From assembly GCA_945873105.1 (NCBI GenBank), contig CAMCBW010000031.1, positions 1 to 64,000 of the forward strand: a DNA stretch of 64,000 nucleotides, given 5' to 3'. Of the stretch, positions 51,064 through 60,464 are shown one piece after another. The translations under genes were made by a program, and so were the position numbers. The DNA is from Tangfeifania diversioriginum. Lineage in GTDB: Bacteria > Bacteroidota > Bacteroidia > Bacteroidales > Prolixibacteraceae. Positions within the stretch are counted from its first letter, which is position 1. The number at the start of each line of letters is the position of its first letter. Under the pieces are notes generated by a model. It ran no database searches. It was not told where the DNA came from and worked only from the letters and a program-made list of their open reading frames with translations.

Positions 51064-52152
51064 ATGGGGGTTAAATTAAGGGAGAATATAAAAAAGACCG
51101 GGGCAAAATCCTATTTTTTGGATATTACAGCCAACGGCAAAAGGTACAAAGAGTATTTAAGCATACATTCAGTACCAAAACCCAGAACAAAGGCAGATTT
51201 TGAGGCCAACAGACAATCTAAGGATTTAGCTGAAAGCATAAGGGCAAAAAGAGAACTTGAATTACAGGCACAGGATTACAACATAACCCCAACATTCAAA
51301 AAAACGATTGACTTTGTGGCCTATTATGAAAATTATGTAACGGACTACCCCCACAAGGATTTAAGAATAGTGAAATATTCAAAAAAATGGTTTGTTGATT
51401 ATCTTGAAAGTAAAGGAATCAAAACCATTAAACCCAAACAATTGGATGAGAACCTTTGCCGGGGGTATCTTGAATTTATGCAAAAGAGCCTAAACGGTGA
51501 AACACCTTACAACTATTTCAGCAAGTTTAAAAGGGTCGTTAATCAGGCTATCAAGGATAAAATAATGGCAGAAAATCCAACGGCAGGGATTACAGCCGTC
51601 CGGGATCAGGGATTGAAAAAAGATATATTGTCATACAAAGAAATTGAACTATTAGGGAAAACATATTGTGGCAATAAAGATGTAAAAAGGGCTTTTCTGT
51701 TTAGTCTGTTTAGCGGGTTAAGATGGTGTGACGTTTCAGAATTGACATTTAAAAACATTGATTCTGCAAATGGGGTTTTAATATTCAGTCAGGCCAAAAC
51801 AAAGCACTCATCTAAAAATTCAAGTGTCAGAATGGATCTTAGTCCTATGCTTTTAAAGTTGATCGGTAAACCAGGAAAAGTGACCGACAAAGTATTTATA
51901 TTGCCCTCACATACAGGGGCACTAAAGAGCCTCAAAGCATGGGTGAAATTGGCAGAAATACCCAAAAACATAACGTGGCACTGTGCCCGGCATAGTTTTG
52001 CAGTCAATCTATTGGGAGAGGTGAAAACAGATGTTAAAACTGTGGCCTCACTTTTAGGCCATTCCGGTTTAAAATATGTTGAAGTTTACACCCGGGCAAT
52101 AGATGAGAAAAAAGCACAGGCATTAAATGGACTGCCTGAAATAACCTTTTAA
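51064..52152 (+). CDS. Tyrosine integrase of the element
   Basis: This encodes 362 residues. The N-terminal arm-binding domain (about 1-70) is followed by a SAM-like core-binding domain (about 80-175). The catalytic domain carries R220 (FSGLRWCDV), the beta-hairpin Lys region (K245-K247), H306-x-x-R309 (WHCARHSF), H333 (LLGHSGLKYVE) and nucleophile Y342 (VYTRAI): the full R-K-HxxR-H-Y set. It is the first gene next to attL, reads into the element, and should catalyse integration into the tRNA. It resembles Bacteroidota transposon/phage integrases. Confidence 0.95.
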   Translation: MGVKLRENIKKTGAKSYFLDITANGKRYKEYLSIHSVPKPRTKADFEANRQSKDLAESIRAKRELELQAQDYNITPTFKKTIDFVAYYENYVTDYPHKDLRIVKYSKKWFVDYLESKGIKTIKPKQLDENLCRGYLEFMQKSLNGETPYNYFSKFKRVVNQAIKDKIMAENPTAGITAVRDQGLKKDILSYKEIELLGKTYCGNKDVKRAFLFSLFSGLRWCDVSELTFKNIDSANGVLIFSQAKTKHSSKNSSVRMDLSPMLLKLIGKPGKVTDKVFILPSHTGALKSLKAWVKLAEIPKNITWHCARHSFAVNLLGEVKTDVKTVASLLGHSGLKYVEVYTRAIDEKKAQALNGLPEITF

Positions 52153-52164
52153 TTTATAAATGTG

Positions 52165-53499
52165 ATGGCAGATTTAGAAAATTACAGAAACTTAGTCCTT
52201 CAGATTAAAACTATTGATTTAAACAGTGACATTGATTGGGATAAGTCAGAGCAATTAATAAATAGGGCTATAGGGGAGTTAATGGTTTTAACACTGGAAC
52301 AGCAAAAAATGGTTTGGGATGAATTGGATGAAATTCATGAGAATATTAAAACCTTTGCCAAACGATATTGGAAGCCAGATAAGTTTGATCTAAATAATGA
52401 GGTTGAAAGGGTTTTATATAAACGGTTTTTATCAGATTGTTTCTTTATAAAATGGCCTGAATCAGGGGATAAATTGGATTTAAACATTTTGCATGAAATT
52501 GTTTTAAGAGTAAAATGTAATTCTGTCCTTTTGGTAAAAATCAAAAAAAGAATAACTCACCCGAAACAATCAAAATCAATATTGACAGGCTTTCAAAGTA
52601 GTTTTAAAAATGTTGAAATTGATTTCAATCAAACATCACCGGATTACTATAGAGGAAAAGCAAAAGAATTAAAAGATAGATTCAGAATAAAATTTGAGGT
52701 AGAAGTTGGTGAAATAGGATCAAAAAACCCGGAATGGCCAATTAACCCACCTGAAGCATTTGAACTACTCAAAGAATATTATGCAAATGAATGGTTGCTT
52801 TTAGGTGAAATTGTCATTTTCCTGAATAGGTTTTATTCATGGAATGAAAAAGCAATGATTGAGAAATTAGAGGAAATAAAACAGTTTATTGCTGAAGCCT
52901 CTAAAATCCCTCTTAAAATTGCATTTGAAAAAAAACACCGTTTTTTCCATGAAATGCCAAAAATAGTTTATCTAAGGATTGAAAATAATTACTACAACAA
53001 CAATCATATTCAATATGATTTAGATGCTAAAGTTGTTTATGGTAAGTATTTTTTATTCAAAGAATTGTTGGAACAAAAGTTGAATATCAAACCTGAAAAA
53101 CAACATGAAACAACAGGCTTTGTTAGTAATATAACAGGCTTTCAAAGTATATTAAACGATCAGCAAATAGAGATCCTTTACCACCAAATGAACGGCAATT
53201 ATTTTGAAACAACCCCCGACCATTTCAAAGCTATATTTAAAAGTGAACCTTTGCCCCCGGACTTTATTCCAATTAAAAGACTAAAGCTTTTTACAACTGT
53301 CCTTTGTGCCTATTTTATTTCTGAATTATTCCAAAGAGAAAACCCCGGGGATTACTGGAGTATTGCAGAAAATTGTTTTGAAGCAAAAAATTTAAGGCAG
53401 TCCCTTAATAATGCTATCCAATTCAACCCAGAACACAAACCCAAAAAACACCTAATAATTGATAATATTCTGGAAACCATTTACACCCATTTACAGTAA
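52165..53499 (+). CDS. Element protein of unknown function
   Basis: This encodes 444 residues, starting at the ATG at 52165, 12 bases after the integrase stop (a GTG one codon earlier is possible). It is helical and acidic-basic mixed, with no signal or membrane segment. The phrase TGFQS occurs twice (ILTGFQSSFKN near 141 and ITGFQSILND near 328). The C-terminal 130 residues (QIEILYHQMNGNYFETTPDHFKAIFKS...) resemble the end of many uncharacterised proteins in Bacteroidota mobile elements. I cannot assign a function; in this position it may assist the integrase. Confidence 0.7.
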   Translation: MADLENYRNLVLQIKTIDLNSDIDWDKSEQLINRAIGELMVLTLEQQKMVWDELDEIHENIKTFAKRYWKPDKFDLNNEVERVLYKRFLSDCFFIKWPESGDKLDLNILHEIVLRVKCNSVLLVKIKKRITHPKQSKSILTGFQSSFKNVEIDFNQTSPDYYRGKAKELKDRFRIKFEVEVGEIGSKNPEWPINPPEAFELLKEYYANEWLLLGEIVIFLNRFYSWNEKAMIEKLEEIKQFIAEASKIPLKIAFEKKHRFFHEMPKIVYLRIENNYYNNNHIQYDLDAKVVYGKYFLFKELLEQKLNIKPEKQHETTGFVSNITGFQSILNDQQIEILYHQMNGNYFETTPDHFKAIFKSEPLPPDFIPIKRLKLFTTVLCAYFISELFQRENPGDYWSIAENCFEAKNLRQSLNNAIQFNPEHKPKKHLIIDNILETIYTHLQ

Positions 53500-53607
53500 A
53501 CACCTGTCTATTTTAATAGTTTCCTGACTGTCCGATCTTTGTTTTGTCTTTGAGAATCAAAGATGACTTTGGCCAAAGTCCTTTTATCAAATTCAAATTT
53601 CAGATAA

Positions 53608-53919
53608 ATGGAAAGCATTGTATTGGAATTATTACAGAAACAAGGGGTACAACTAACAAACATTCAAACCCTATTAAGTCAATCCAAAACCGTCCTAAAC
53701 TTGGAGGACGTTTGCAACCTTACAGGCCTATCAAAAAGCCATGTTTACAAAAGGACTATGCAGGGGACTATTCCCCACTACAAACAAGCAAAACACCTCT
53801 ATTTTGACCGGGTTGAGGTTGAAAACTGGTTGAAGGAAAACCAAATTAAGACCTTTGACGCTATTGAACAGGAAGCCTCAACCTATGTAACTATAGGTAG
53901 GAAAGGAGGCCGGAAATGA
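53608..53919 (+). CDS. Helix-turn-helix (AlpA/excisionase-like) protein
   Basis: This encodes 103 residues. The HTH_17-type region is LNLEDVCNLTGLSKSHVYKRTMQGTIPHYKQAKHLYFDRVEVENWLKEN, as in MerR-like excisionases and AlpA regulators. Excision control or regulation of the integrase/replication genes is likely. A leading coiled-coil segment (about residues 1-28) is present. It overlaps the next gene by 4 bases (ATGA), so the two are coupled. Confidence 0.85.
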   Translation: MESIVLELLQKQGVQLTNIQTLLSQSKTVLNLEDVCNLTGLSKSHVYKRTMQGTIPHYKQAKHLYFDRVEVENWLKENQIKTFDAIEQEASTYVTIGRKGGRK

Positions 53920-54395
53920 TCCTAACTGACTTTTACAAGGGGGAGAAATTAACAGAGGCAAAAAGCAGGTTTGATATTACAGCCTCAACCGGGGAATATG
54001 ATCTATTTGAAAGCCTGTTAATCAACAAGAAAGTTTTCAATATAGGGGGGTTAAGTTTTAATTTTGGCCAACGTCCTGACAAATGGGGAGGCAAAAAAAC
54101 GGATATGGCCATAACCAAAGGCAGTCAAAATATTACATCGGTGAAACGTCCCAATCTTGAAAATAATGTTGCTTATGGTGACATAAACACCTCAAATGAT
54201 GGTTTGATAATTCTATTCAATCCAGACTACAAAGAGACAGGAATAACAACCATTGAAATATTCATTGCCCGGGGTTTAAAAAATGATACAGATGGACTTT
54301 GGGAGCTTTTCACCGATGGGGAGTTAAGCCATGAAATTGAGGCACTTAGAAAAAAGGCAGTTACAAAAAAAGTAACCGGGAAAGATGAGGCATAA
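53916..54395 (+). CDS. Element protein of unknown function
   Basis: This encodes 159 residues, mixed alpha/beta, without signal or membrane segment and without a recognised domain. The middle part (INKKVFNIGGLSFNFGQRPDKWGGKK) and the later ITTIEIFIARGLKNDTDGLWELF suggest beta strands. It lies between the HTH protein (4-base overlap) and the putative replication protein (71-base gap). Accessory replication proteins are often in this place, but no evidence beyond position supports that. Confidence 0.65.
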   Translation: MILTDFYKGEKLTEAKSRFDITASTGEYDLFESLLINKKVFNIGGLSFNFGQRPDKWGGKKTDMAITKGSQNITSVKRPNLENNVAYGDINTSNDGLIILFNPDYKETGITTIEIFIARGLKNDTDGLWELFTDGELSHEIEALRKKAVTKKVTGKDEA

Positions 54396-54466
54396 AGAGG
54401 GGGGACTGTACCCCCTTTCCCTTTACTCTATGTTAAGACATGTTTTGTACCTCAAATTTGTAACCC

Positions 54467-55393
54467 ATGTATGATAATTTAGATTTAAGCCTCAACAAAG
54501 AGCAGAACCCAGGAACAAACTTTATTTTATCAGTCCCTCAATTTTTATCAAATGTGATCAATCAGGGGGTTAATCAGTATGGGGAATATGTAACCGGATA
54601 TTTGGACAGTCTCAAAGTCAGGGTAACAGAAAACAAAGTAAGTATCTATGATAGTAGCCTATGCAAATATTATTTGGGGGACAATTTCAAAACATTGACA
54701 AAGGGAGACACAAAAAGAGCCATTCAGAAAATTAGTGACTGTTTACATTTACCCTTTGACCTTGCAAATGTTACCCGGATTGACTTTGCCAAAAATCTGA
54801 TAATGCAATTTGATGAAAAGGTTTACTATCCATATTTGGGACAGGCACAATATTACAAGCGATTAGAGCAAAACAATGGCCTGTACTATAATAATCAGTT
54901 GAGGCAATTGGTATTTTATGGCAAAGAGTATGAACAGAAACAGAAACGGCAACCAATCCCGGAACTATACAGAGATAGAAATGTTTTGAGGTTTGAAATG
55001 AGATTTAGAAAGCAATTAAGACAGCAATTAAAACAGCCTGAAATAACAGCCGGATTACTTTCAGATGAGGCATTTTATCAGAGCCTTGTTACCAGATGGA
55101 AATATGAATATAATTCAATCCAAAAAATTAACTCAAAAATGACAGGCATGAAACCAACAGGGAGCAAAAAGGAATTAACTGAAAATTTGGCCTTGTTTAC
55201 CATTATGGAAATAGGACAGCCAACAGTTTTAAACACTGTAAAAGAGTGGCAAGAAAGGGGGAAAATTAGCAAGAAACAGGCATTTGATTTAAGGTTATAC
55301 ATTAAAAAATTAAGTAACACCTCAACCGATGCAAAAGGCAATGAATTGATAAATGAACTGAATCGGAAAGTCAAAGAGGCAACCCGGATATAA
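54467..55393 (+). CDS. Putative replication initiator, phage/plasmid gene II/X-like
   Basis: This encodes 308 residues. It starts MYDNLDLSLNKEQ and continues with alternating strands and helices (ANVTRIDFAKNLIM, YKRLEQNNGLYY, VLRFEMRFRKQLRQQL). That overall pattern resembles gene II/X-type rolling-circle initiators of filamentous phages and small plasmids, which also have an RxDFxxN-like strand and an LRFExR strand. I cannot point to an unambiguous HUH motif or catalytic tyrosine, so the call is tentative. If right, the excised circle could replicate on its own. Confidence 0.6.
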   Translation: MYDNLDLSLNKEQNPGTNFILSVPQFLSNVINQGVNQYGEYVTGYLDSLKVRVTENKVSIYDSSLCKYYLGDNFKTLTKGDTKRAIQKISDCLHLPFDLANVTRIDFAKNLIMQFDEKVYYPYLGQAQYYKRLEQNNGLYYNNQLRQLVFYGKEYEQKQKRQPIPELYRDRNVLRFEMRFRKQLRQQLKQPEITAGLLSDEAFYQSLVTRWKYEYNSIQKINSKMTGMKPTGSKKELTENLALFTIMEIGQPTVLNTVKEWQERGKISKKQAFDLRLYIKKLSNTSTDAKGNELINELNRKVKEATRI

Positions 55394-55444
55394 TCATTAA
55401 ATTTGTATGTCAAATATTGTTAATAACAACTAATTTACAAAACC

Positions 55445-55747
55445 ATGTTTGAAAAAGGTAAAAGCGGGAACCCGGCAGGCAGACCGACCGGATCAAAGGA
55501 CAAAACCCAACAAGAGATAAAACAAATCTTTCAACAGATAGTTGATGGTAATGTAGACAACTTTCAGAACTGGATTGATGAAGTAGCAAAAAAGAATCCT
55601 GAAAAGGCATTCGACATGATTATGAAGATAATGGAATTCACACTACCAAAATTAAAGGCCGTTGAGATGAAAGGATTAGAACAGCGGGAACCAATAACAA
55701 TTGTAGTTACTTCACAACAGGCGAAGCGAGATTTAGAACGTTTATAA
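55445..55747 (+). CDS. DUF5681-like GNPAGRP protein, copy 1
   Basis: This encodes 100 residues. The N-terminal signature MFEKGKSGNPAGRPTGSKDK is that of DUF5681 proteins. The rest is helical (EIKQIFQQIVDGN...KAFDMIMKIMEFTLPKLKAVEMKG). The family often occurs next to phage packaging genes but has no proven role. A homologous copy follows 17 bases downstream. Confidence 0.8.
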   Translation: MFEKGKSGNPAGRPTGSKDKTQQEIKQIFQQIVDGNVDNFQNWIDEVAKKNPEKAFDMIMKIMEFTLPKLKAVEMKGLEQREPITIVVTSQQAKRDLERL

Positions 55748-55764
55748 CAGTAAAGAAACAAGCC

Positions 55765-56079
55765 ATGTTTACACCAGGAAGATCCGGGAACCCTGCCGGA
55801 AGGCCACAGGGAGCCAAAGACAAAGCACAGGCAAATATCAAACTAGCCTATCAATCACTTGTTGAGGGCAATTTAACCAATATAGAACGATGGTTGGATG
55901 AAGTAGCGACCAAAGACCCGGCAAAGGCTATTGAACTAATGATAAAAATATCTGAATTCATTGTGCCTAAAATGAAAACCGTTGATTTTAAAAATGAATC
56001 AGAAGACAAACGGCCAATGTTTATTTTTCAAGATATTTCAGGGAAAGAGATTGAAAACCCATGTAAGCAAAACAACTAA
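55765..56079 (+). CDS. DUF5681-like GNPAGRP protein, copy 2
   Basis: This encodes 104 residues, homologous to the previous gene along its length: MFTPGRSGNPAGRPQGAKDK, then YQSLVEGNLTNIERWLDEVA and IVPKMKTVDFKNE. The C-terminal 20 residues differ. The pair is a tandem duplication that has since diverged. Two versions may form a hetero-oligomer or serve different partners (speculative). Confidence 0.8.
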   Translation: MFTPGRSGNPAGRPQGAKDKAQANIKLAYQSLVEGNLTNIERWLDEVATKDPAKAIELMIKISEFIVPKMKTVDFKNESEDKRPMFIFQDISGKEIENPCKQNN

Positions 56080-56210
56080 CCCCAAAACCTTACAAAACCT
56101 TACTTTCAAAACTTAACATAACTTCACATTTAAATACCTTATAATATTTCATATTTCAAAATCAGTTTGTTACATTTGGTAAATAATCTCTTAAACCTAA
56201 AACAAACTAA

Positions 56211-56735
56211 ATGAAAACAACAATTTTACTTTTAATGCTGATTCTTTCAATTAATGCCTATTCTGAAACAATAGAGACTTACAAAGCATCAAATGGAATC
56301 ACTTATAAAATTGGGGACGAAATAAAACTAAATAAAGGATCTGGTCCAAGCGGTGGATTCTTGTATCTACAAATGGGAGGATGGGGAGCTGCAATGTCTT
56401 ACAATACCAATGGAGGACCAGATCAAATGAATATTGGTAGGCAGTATAACGGAATAAATGTGACGTTAAAAAAAATAAAGGAGCAAAAAATAAAAGGTCA
56501 AACTAAAATCTATTTTGTTGTTGGAGGTGGAAACATTACCAATTACAACCTAATGATAGAAGATGCAATTGCAACATGCGAGATTGTTGATTGTGTTGCA
56601 AAGACAACCAAAACAGAAAATATCAATGAATTATCAAAGGCTGATGAAATAAAGAAATTGAAAGATTTAATGGATAGCGGAGCTATCACCAAGGATGAAT
56701 TTGAAGCTGAGAAGAAAAAAATATTGGCAAAGTAA
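56211..56735 (+). CDS. Secreted protein with C-terminal SHOCT domain
   Basis: This encodes 174 residues. The signal peptide is MKTTILLLMLILSINAYS, with cleavage near residue 18. The exported part is glycine-rich and beta-like, with two cysteines (CEIVDC) near 130. The C terminus, DEIKKLKDLMDSGAITKDEFEAEKKKIL, is a SHOCT short helical domain. SHOCT domains occur in many exported or membrane proteins and may mediate oligomerisation. It is the last gene before attR and looks like a cargo gene; the function is unknown. Confidence 0.8.
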   Translation: MKTTILLLMLILSINAYSETIETYKASNGITYKIGDEIKLNKGSGPSGGFLYLQMGGWGAAMSYNTNGGPDQMNIGRQYNGINVTLKKIKEQKIKGQTKIYFVVGGGNITNYNLMIEDAIATCEIVDCVAKTTKTENINELSKADEIKKLKDLMDSGAITKDEFEAEKKKILAK

Positions 56736-56765
56736 AAGGCATAAAATTAACTGATATTGTTGTAA

Positions 56766-56779
56766 ACTGTCCCCCATAT
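56766..56779. repeat. Right-end ACTGTCCCCCATAT repeat
   Basis: This is an exact copy of 51002-51015, about 50 bases inside the right att core; a degenerate GTACCCCC follows it. It is a candidate integrase arm site. Confidence 0.6.
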
Positions 56780-56795
56780 GTACCCCCAAAAAAAT

Positions 56796-56830
56796 AAGAC
56801 CCTTGTAAATCAATCGTTTACAAGGGTCTT
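56796..56830 (-). terminator. tRNA terminator supplied by the element
   Basis: AAGACCCTTGTAAA at 56796-56809 pairs with 56817-56830 across a 7-base loop. On the minus strand it follows the tRNA 3' end and is followed by ATTTTTTT. It mimics the chromosomal hairpin at 50829-50858. Confidence 0.85.
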
Positions 56831-56833
56831 TTG

Positions 56834-56906
<73 letters not shown>

Positions 56907-57025
56907 GTATATTTTTTAAAACCAGCTGTGTCGGTTTTGTGGTGCAAAGATAGCCATTTTTTCCTATCCTGCAATAATTGTGCAAGTTTTTTGTGTATGT
57001 TTGGATTTTCAAGAAATGAGCACCC

Positions 57026-57889
57026 ATGGCGGCAGAAAGAAAACGGGATAAGCTGAAGAAACTGTTTCAAAATCCTTACAGGATCGTTATCTTCAACGAC
57101 CTCAACCTTCATATCATCAAGCAGATCAGGTTCAATGCCCGGACCCTGGTGCTAGGATTGGTGGGAGCAATTGTCACCATTATCATCGCAGTAACCATCC
57201 TCATCGCTTTTACCCCCTTGCGGGAATACATTCCGGGATATCCTACCGGGAAATTGCGGCAAAGACTCATTCAGAATGCCCTGATCACCGACTCGCTTGA
57301 GCAAAAGATAGACCTTTACGACAGATACTTCAGGGATATGCGTGCCATGCTTAGCGGCGAAAATTCACTCGATACAGTTACCCACAGGGATTCCATTGTT
57401 CGCCCCAACCTGCTAGATATCAGAAGACTAAATGAAGACAGCCTCTTCAAAGACAAGCTTGATCAGGAACAGTTCAATCTCCACATGGGTTCCACAACGA
57501 CCCGTAGGAGCGGACTTGCCAGCCTTCTCTTTTTCCCTCCGCTGAAAGGTATGGTAACCGGCAAGCAGGACATCTCGACCGGCCATTATGGGGTCGATAT
57601 TGTCTCCAAACCCAATTCAAGAATCTCTTCAGCACTCGATGGTACTGTCATTTTCGCTGAATGGACCATGGAAACCGGTTATGTAATCATGGTTCAGCAC
57701 GATCAAAATATTGTTACCTGTTACAAACACAATGCGGAACTTCTCAGGAAGCAGGGCGACAAGGTAAAAGCCGGTGAGGTCATCGCCATTATGGGGAATA
57801 CAGGAAGAGAAACTACAGGCCCTCACCTTCATTTTGAACTTTGGGTAAATGGCAACCCTATCAACCCGGAAGATTATATCAGCTTTTAA
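57026..57889 (+). CDS. M23-family peptidase, membrane-anchored
   Basis: This encodes 287 residues. A cytoplasmic basic stretch is followed by one membrane helix (about residues 39-62, LVLGLVGAIVTIIIAVTILIAF), a coiled-coil linker and the LytM/M23 domain. Zinc ligands are in HYGVDIV (His, Asp) and GPHLHFELW (HxH), with the third His in YKHNAELL. It probably cuts peptidoglycan cross-links in the periplasm or regulates such enzymes. It is co-directional with dxr, 13 bases away. Confidence 0.9.
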   Translation: MAAERKRDKLKKLFQNPYRIVIFNDLNLHIIKQIRFNARTLVLGLVGAIVTIIIAVTILIAFTPLREYIPGYPTGKLRQRLIQNALITDSLEQKIDLYDRYFRDMRAMLSGENSLDTVTHRDSIVRPNLLDIRRLNEDSLFKDKLDQEQFNLHMGSTTTRRSGLASLLFFPPLKGMVTGKQDISTGHYGVDIVSKPNSRISSALDGTVIFAEWTMETGYVIMVQHDQNIVTCYKHNAELLRKQGDKVKAGEVIAIMGNTGRETTGPHLHFELWVNGNPINPEDYISF

Positions 57890-57902
57890 CCCCCGACGCT
57901 CC

Positions 57903-59063
57903 ATGAAGAAAATTGCCCTGCTCGGTTCAACCGGATCCATTGGTCAGCAAACATTGGACATCGTTGCCAATAACCCTGAACTTTTTTCGGTGGAGGTATT
58001 GACTGCCAACAACAACGTTGATCTTTTGATAGCCCAGGCGATCAAATTTCAGCCAAACGTGGTAGTTATCAGCAACGAGGAGAAATACCTTCGGGTTAAA
58101 GAGGCACTGACGCCCTATCCCATTAAAGTTTATGCCGGCTGTGAAGCCATCGCCCAGGTAGTTGAGATGGGAACCATCGATACCGTGGTAACCGCTATGG
58201 TAGGTTTTTCTGGGTTGTTGCCGACCATTCGGGCAATAAAAGCAGGGAAACAAATTGCCCTGGCCAACAAAGAGACCCTGGTGGTTGCCGGGGACCTTAT
58301 CACCCGCCTGGCCATCGCGCACCGTGTTGAAATACTACCCATCGACTCTGAACATTCGGCCATTTTCCAATGTCTCATGGGTGAAGCGGAAACTTCCGTA
58401 GAGAAAATTATCCTAACCTGTTCGGGAGGGCCATTCCATGGAAAAACAGCCGAACAAATTGAAAATGTAACTGTCAGGGAGGCACTGAATCACCCCAACT
58501 GGGAGATGGGTGCCAAAATTACCATCGATTCGGCAACACTCATGAACAAAGGGTTCGAAGTGATAGAAGCCAAATGGCTTTTTGGCCTTAAACCTGAACA
58601 GATCGAGGTGGTAATACACCCGCAAAGCATCATTCACTCCATGGTGCAATTTTGTGATGGATCCATCAAGGCTCAATTGGGACTTCCTGACATGCGACTA
58701 CCCATACAATTTGCGCTGGGATATCCCGTTCGCATTCAGAATGAGCTTCCCCGATTCAATTTTTTAGATTGTCCAACATTTTCTTTCACTGCGCCCGATA
58801 CAAAAAAATTTCGTAACCTTGCACTCTCTTATGAAGCACTTTACAAAGGTGGCAACCTGGCCTGCGTGCTGAATGCCGCCAATGAAGTGACTGTCAAAGC
58901 ATTTTTAAACGAACAAATTTCTTTTACAGAGATCGCGAAAATCAATGAACTGGCAATGGAAAACATTCCGTATATCAGTCAGCCTGAACTGAATGACTAC
59001 CTGGAAACAGACAAGGCTGCAAGGATTTTTGCAGAAGAGATCATCCTGAAAAAGACCCATTAA
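57903..59063 (+). CDS. dxr: 1-deoxy-D-xylulose 5-phosphate reductoisomerase
   Basis: This encodes 386 residues from the ATG at 57903 (MKKIALLGSTGSIGQQTLDI, the NADPH motif); a longer frame from 57849 lies inside the previous gene. Active-site motifs are ALANKETLVVAG, PIDSEHSAIFQCL and LTCSGGPFHG, and later NHPNWEMGAKITIDSATLMNKGFEVIEA. It makes MEP in the non-mevalonate isoprenoid pathway. Confidence 0.97.
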   Translation: MKKIALLGSTGSIGQQTLDIVANNPELFSVEVLTANNNVDLLIAQAIKFQPNVVVISNEEKYLRVKEALTPYPIKVYAGCEAIAQVVEMGTIDTVVTAMVGFSGLLPTIRAIKAGKQIALANKETLVVAGDLITRLAIAHRVEILPIDSEHSAIFQCLMGEAETSVEKIILTCSGGPFHGKTAEQIENVTVREALNHPNWEMGAKITIDSATLMNKGFEVIEAKWLFGLKPEQIEVVIHPQSIIHSMVQFCDGSIKAQLGLPDMRLPIQFALGYPVRIQNELPRFNFLDCPTFSFTAPDTKKFRNLALSYEALYKGGNLACVLNAANEVTVKAFLNEQISFTEIAKINELAMENIPYISQPELNDYLETDKAARIFAEEIILKKTH

Positions 59064-59077
59064 CAACAAAGTAACAG

Positions 59078-60403
59078 ATGACAGTAATATTGATCAAAGC
59101 CGCACAACTTCTGCTAAGCCTCTCCATACTGGTGATTATCCACGAATTTGGGCACTTCCTTTTCGCCAAGCTCTTTGGTTGCAGGGTGGAAAAATTCTAC
59201 CTCTTTTTCGATCCCTGGTTCTCACTTTTCAAGGTACAAAGGGGGGAGACCGAATATGGCATTGGATGGGTTCCACTGGGCGGTTATGTAAAAATTTCCG
59301 GAATGATCGACGAATCCATGGACAAGGAGCAGATGAAACTACCTCCGCAACCCTGGGAGTTCAGGTCAAAAACAACCTGGCAACGTTTGCTGATCATGAT
59401 TGGAGGAGTTCTTTTCAATCTCATATTGGCATTGGTCCTCTATTCCATGATTCTTTTTACCTGGGGCGAAGAGTATCTTCCCACCCAAAATGCTAAATAC
59501 GGGATAGTTGTATCGGAAACCGGACGGGAGATCGGACTAAAAAATGGGGACAAGGTCCTTTCTGTCGATGGGAAGACCGTTGAAAGTTTCTTTAAAATCC
59601 TCCCTACAATCGTACTGGATGGAGCCCAGACCATTGAGGTTCAGCGTGATTCCCAAATAATATCCCTGCCAATCAAAAAGGAGATTATTCCGAAGTTGCT
59701 GACCGACAAAAATATTTTATCCCTGCGAATCCCCTTCAGCTGTAAAATTTCAGCTTTTGCAAAGAATTCACCGGCCAGGGACGCCGGATTGGAGCTAAAC
59801 GATGAGATCCTTTCAGTCGATAGTATGAAATTTACCTACTACGATGAATTTGTAGACAAGCTGGCACTCTCCAAAGACACCGACGTTTCTGTCCAGATCC
59901 TGCGTGACAGCGTTACCTTTTCCCGCAAAGTAAGAATTGGTTCTGCCGGAACAATCGGAATTCAACGTGCCTTTGTGGATGGCCTGTTCGAATACAAAAC
60001 GGTCAAATACAGTTTGCTGGAATCTATCCCGGCCGGAGCTGCCAAAGGATACAGGGCAGTTGGAGATTACCTAAAGCAGTTCAAGCTCCTCTTCTCCCCG
60101 GAAACCAAAGCATACGAATCACTCGGAGGGTTTATTGCCATCGGAAATATCTTCCCATCCGCCTGGGATTGGGAGATTTTCTGGAATTGGACCGCATTTC
60201 TCTCGATTATCTTGGCGGTCATGAATATACTTCCGATTCCTGCACTGGATGGAGGACATGTGCTGTTTTTACTCTATGAGATCATTACCCGCAGAAAGCC
60301 CAGTGACAAATTCCTGGAATATGCCCAGATTGCCGGAATGGTACTCCTCTTCTCCCTTTTGTTGTATGCGAACGGGAATGATGTTTTAAAATTATTTAGG
60401 TAA
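59078..60403 (+). CDS. rseP: RIP metalloprotease RseP (site-2 protease)
   Basis: This encodes 441 residues. The zinc motif is H22-E-F-G-H26 in the first membrane helix, and the third ligand is in NILPIPALDGGHVL near the C terminus. Two PDZ domains lie between (about 110-195 and 200-290). Four membrane helices are predicted. It performs intramembrane cleavage of anti-sigma factors or signal peptides. It is 14 bases downstream of dxr, the usual Bacteroidota arrangement. Confidence 0.94.
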   Translation: MTVILIKAAQLLLSLSILVIIHEFGHFLFAKLFGCRVEKFYLFFDPWFSLFKVQRGETEYGIGWVPLGGYVKISGMIDESMDKEQMKLPPQPWEFRSKTTWQRLLIMIGGVLFNLILALVLYSMILFTWGEEYLPTQNAKYGIVVSETGREIGLKNGDKVLSVDGKTVESFFKILPTIVLDGAQTIEVQRDSQIISLPIKKEIIPKLLTDKNILSLRIPFSCKISAFAKNSPARDAGLELNDEILSVDSMKFTYYDEFVDKLALSKDTDVSVQILRDSVTFSRKVRIGSAGTIGIQRAFVDGLFEYKTVKYSLLESIPAGAAKGYRAVGDYLKQFKLLFSPETKAYESLGGFIAIGNIFPSAWDWEIFWNWTAFLSIILAVMNILPIPALDGGHVLFLLYEIITRRKPSDKFLEYAQIAGMVLLFSLLLYANGNDVLKLFR

Positions 60404-60464
60404 ACCTGGAATATCCGATAGAAAAGATTGCTATATTTGCCCTTGAACACAAAAAAAGAACGCT

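Noticed and set aside
53544-53807. Open frame of 87 codons in the element
   Set aside because: It is the out-of-frame shadow of the AlpA-like HTH gene, which has recognisable HTH residues.
54467-55393. Clear HUH relaxase or rolling-circle catalytic motif
   Set aside because: No HUH triad or catalytic tyrosine pair could be identified by eye, so only a tentative replication-protein call is made.
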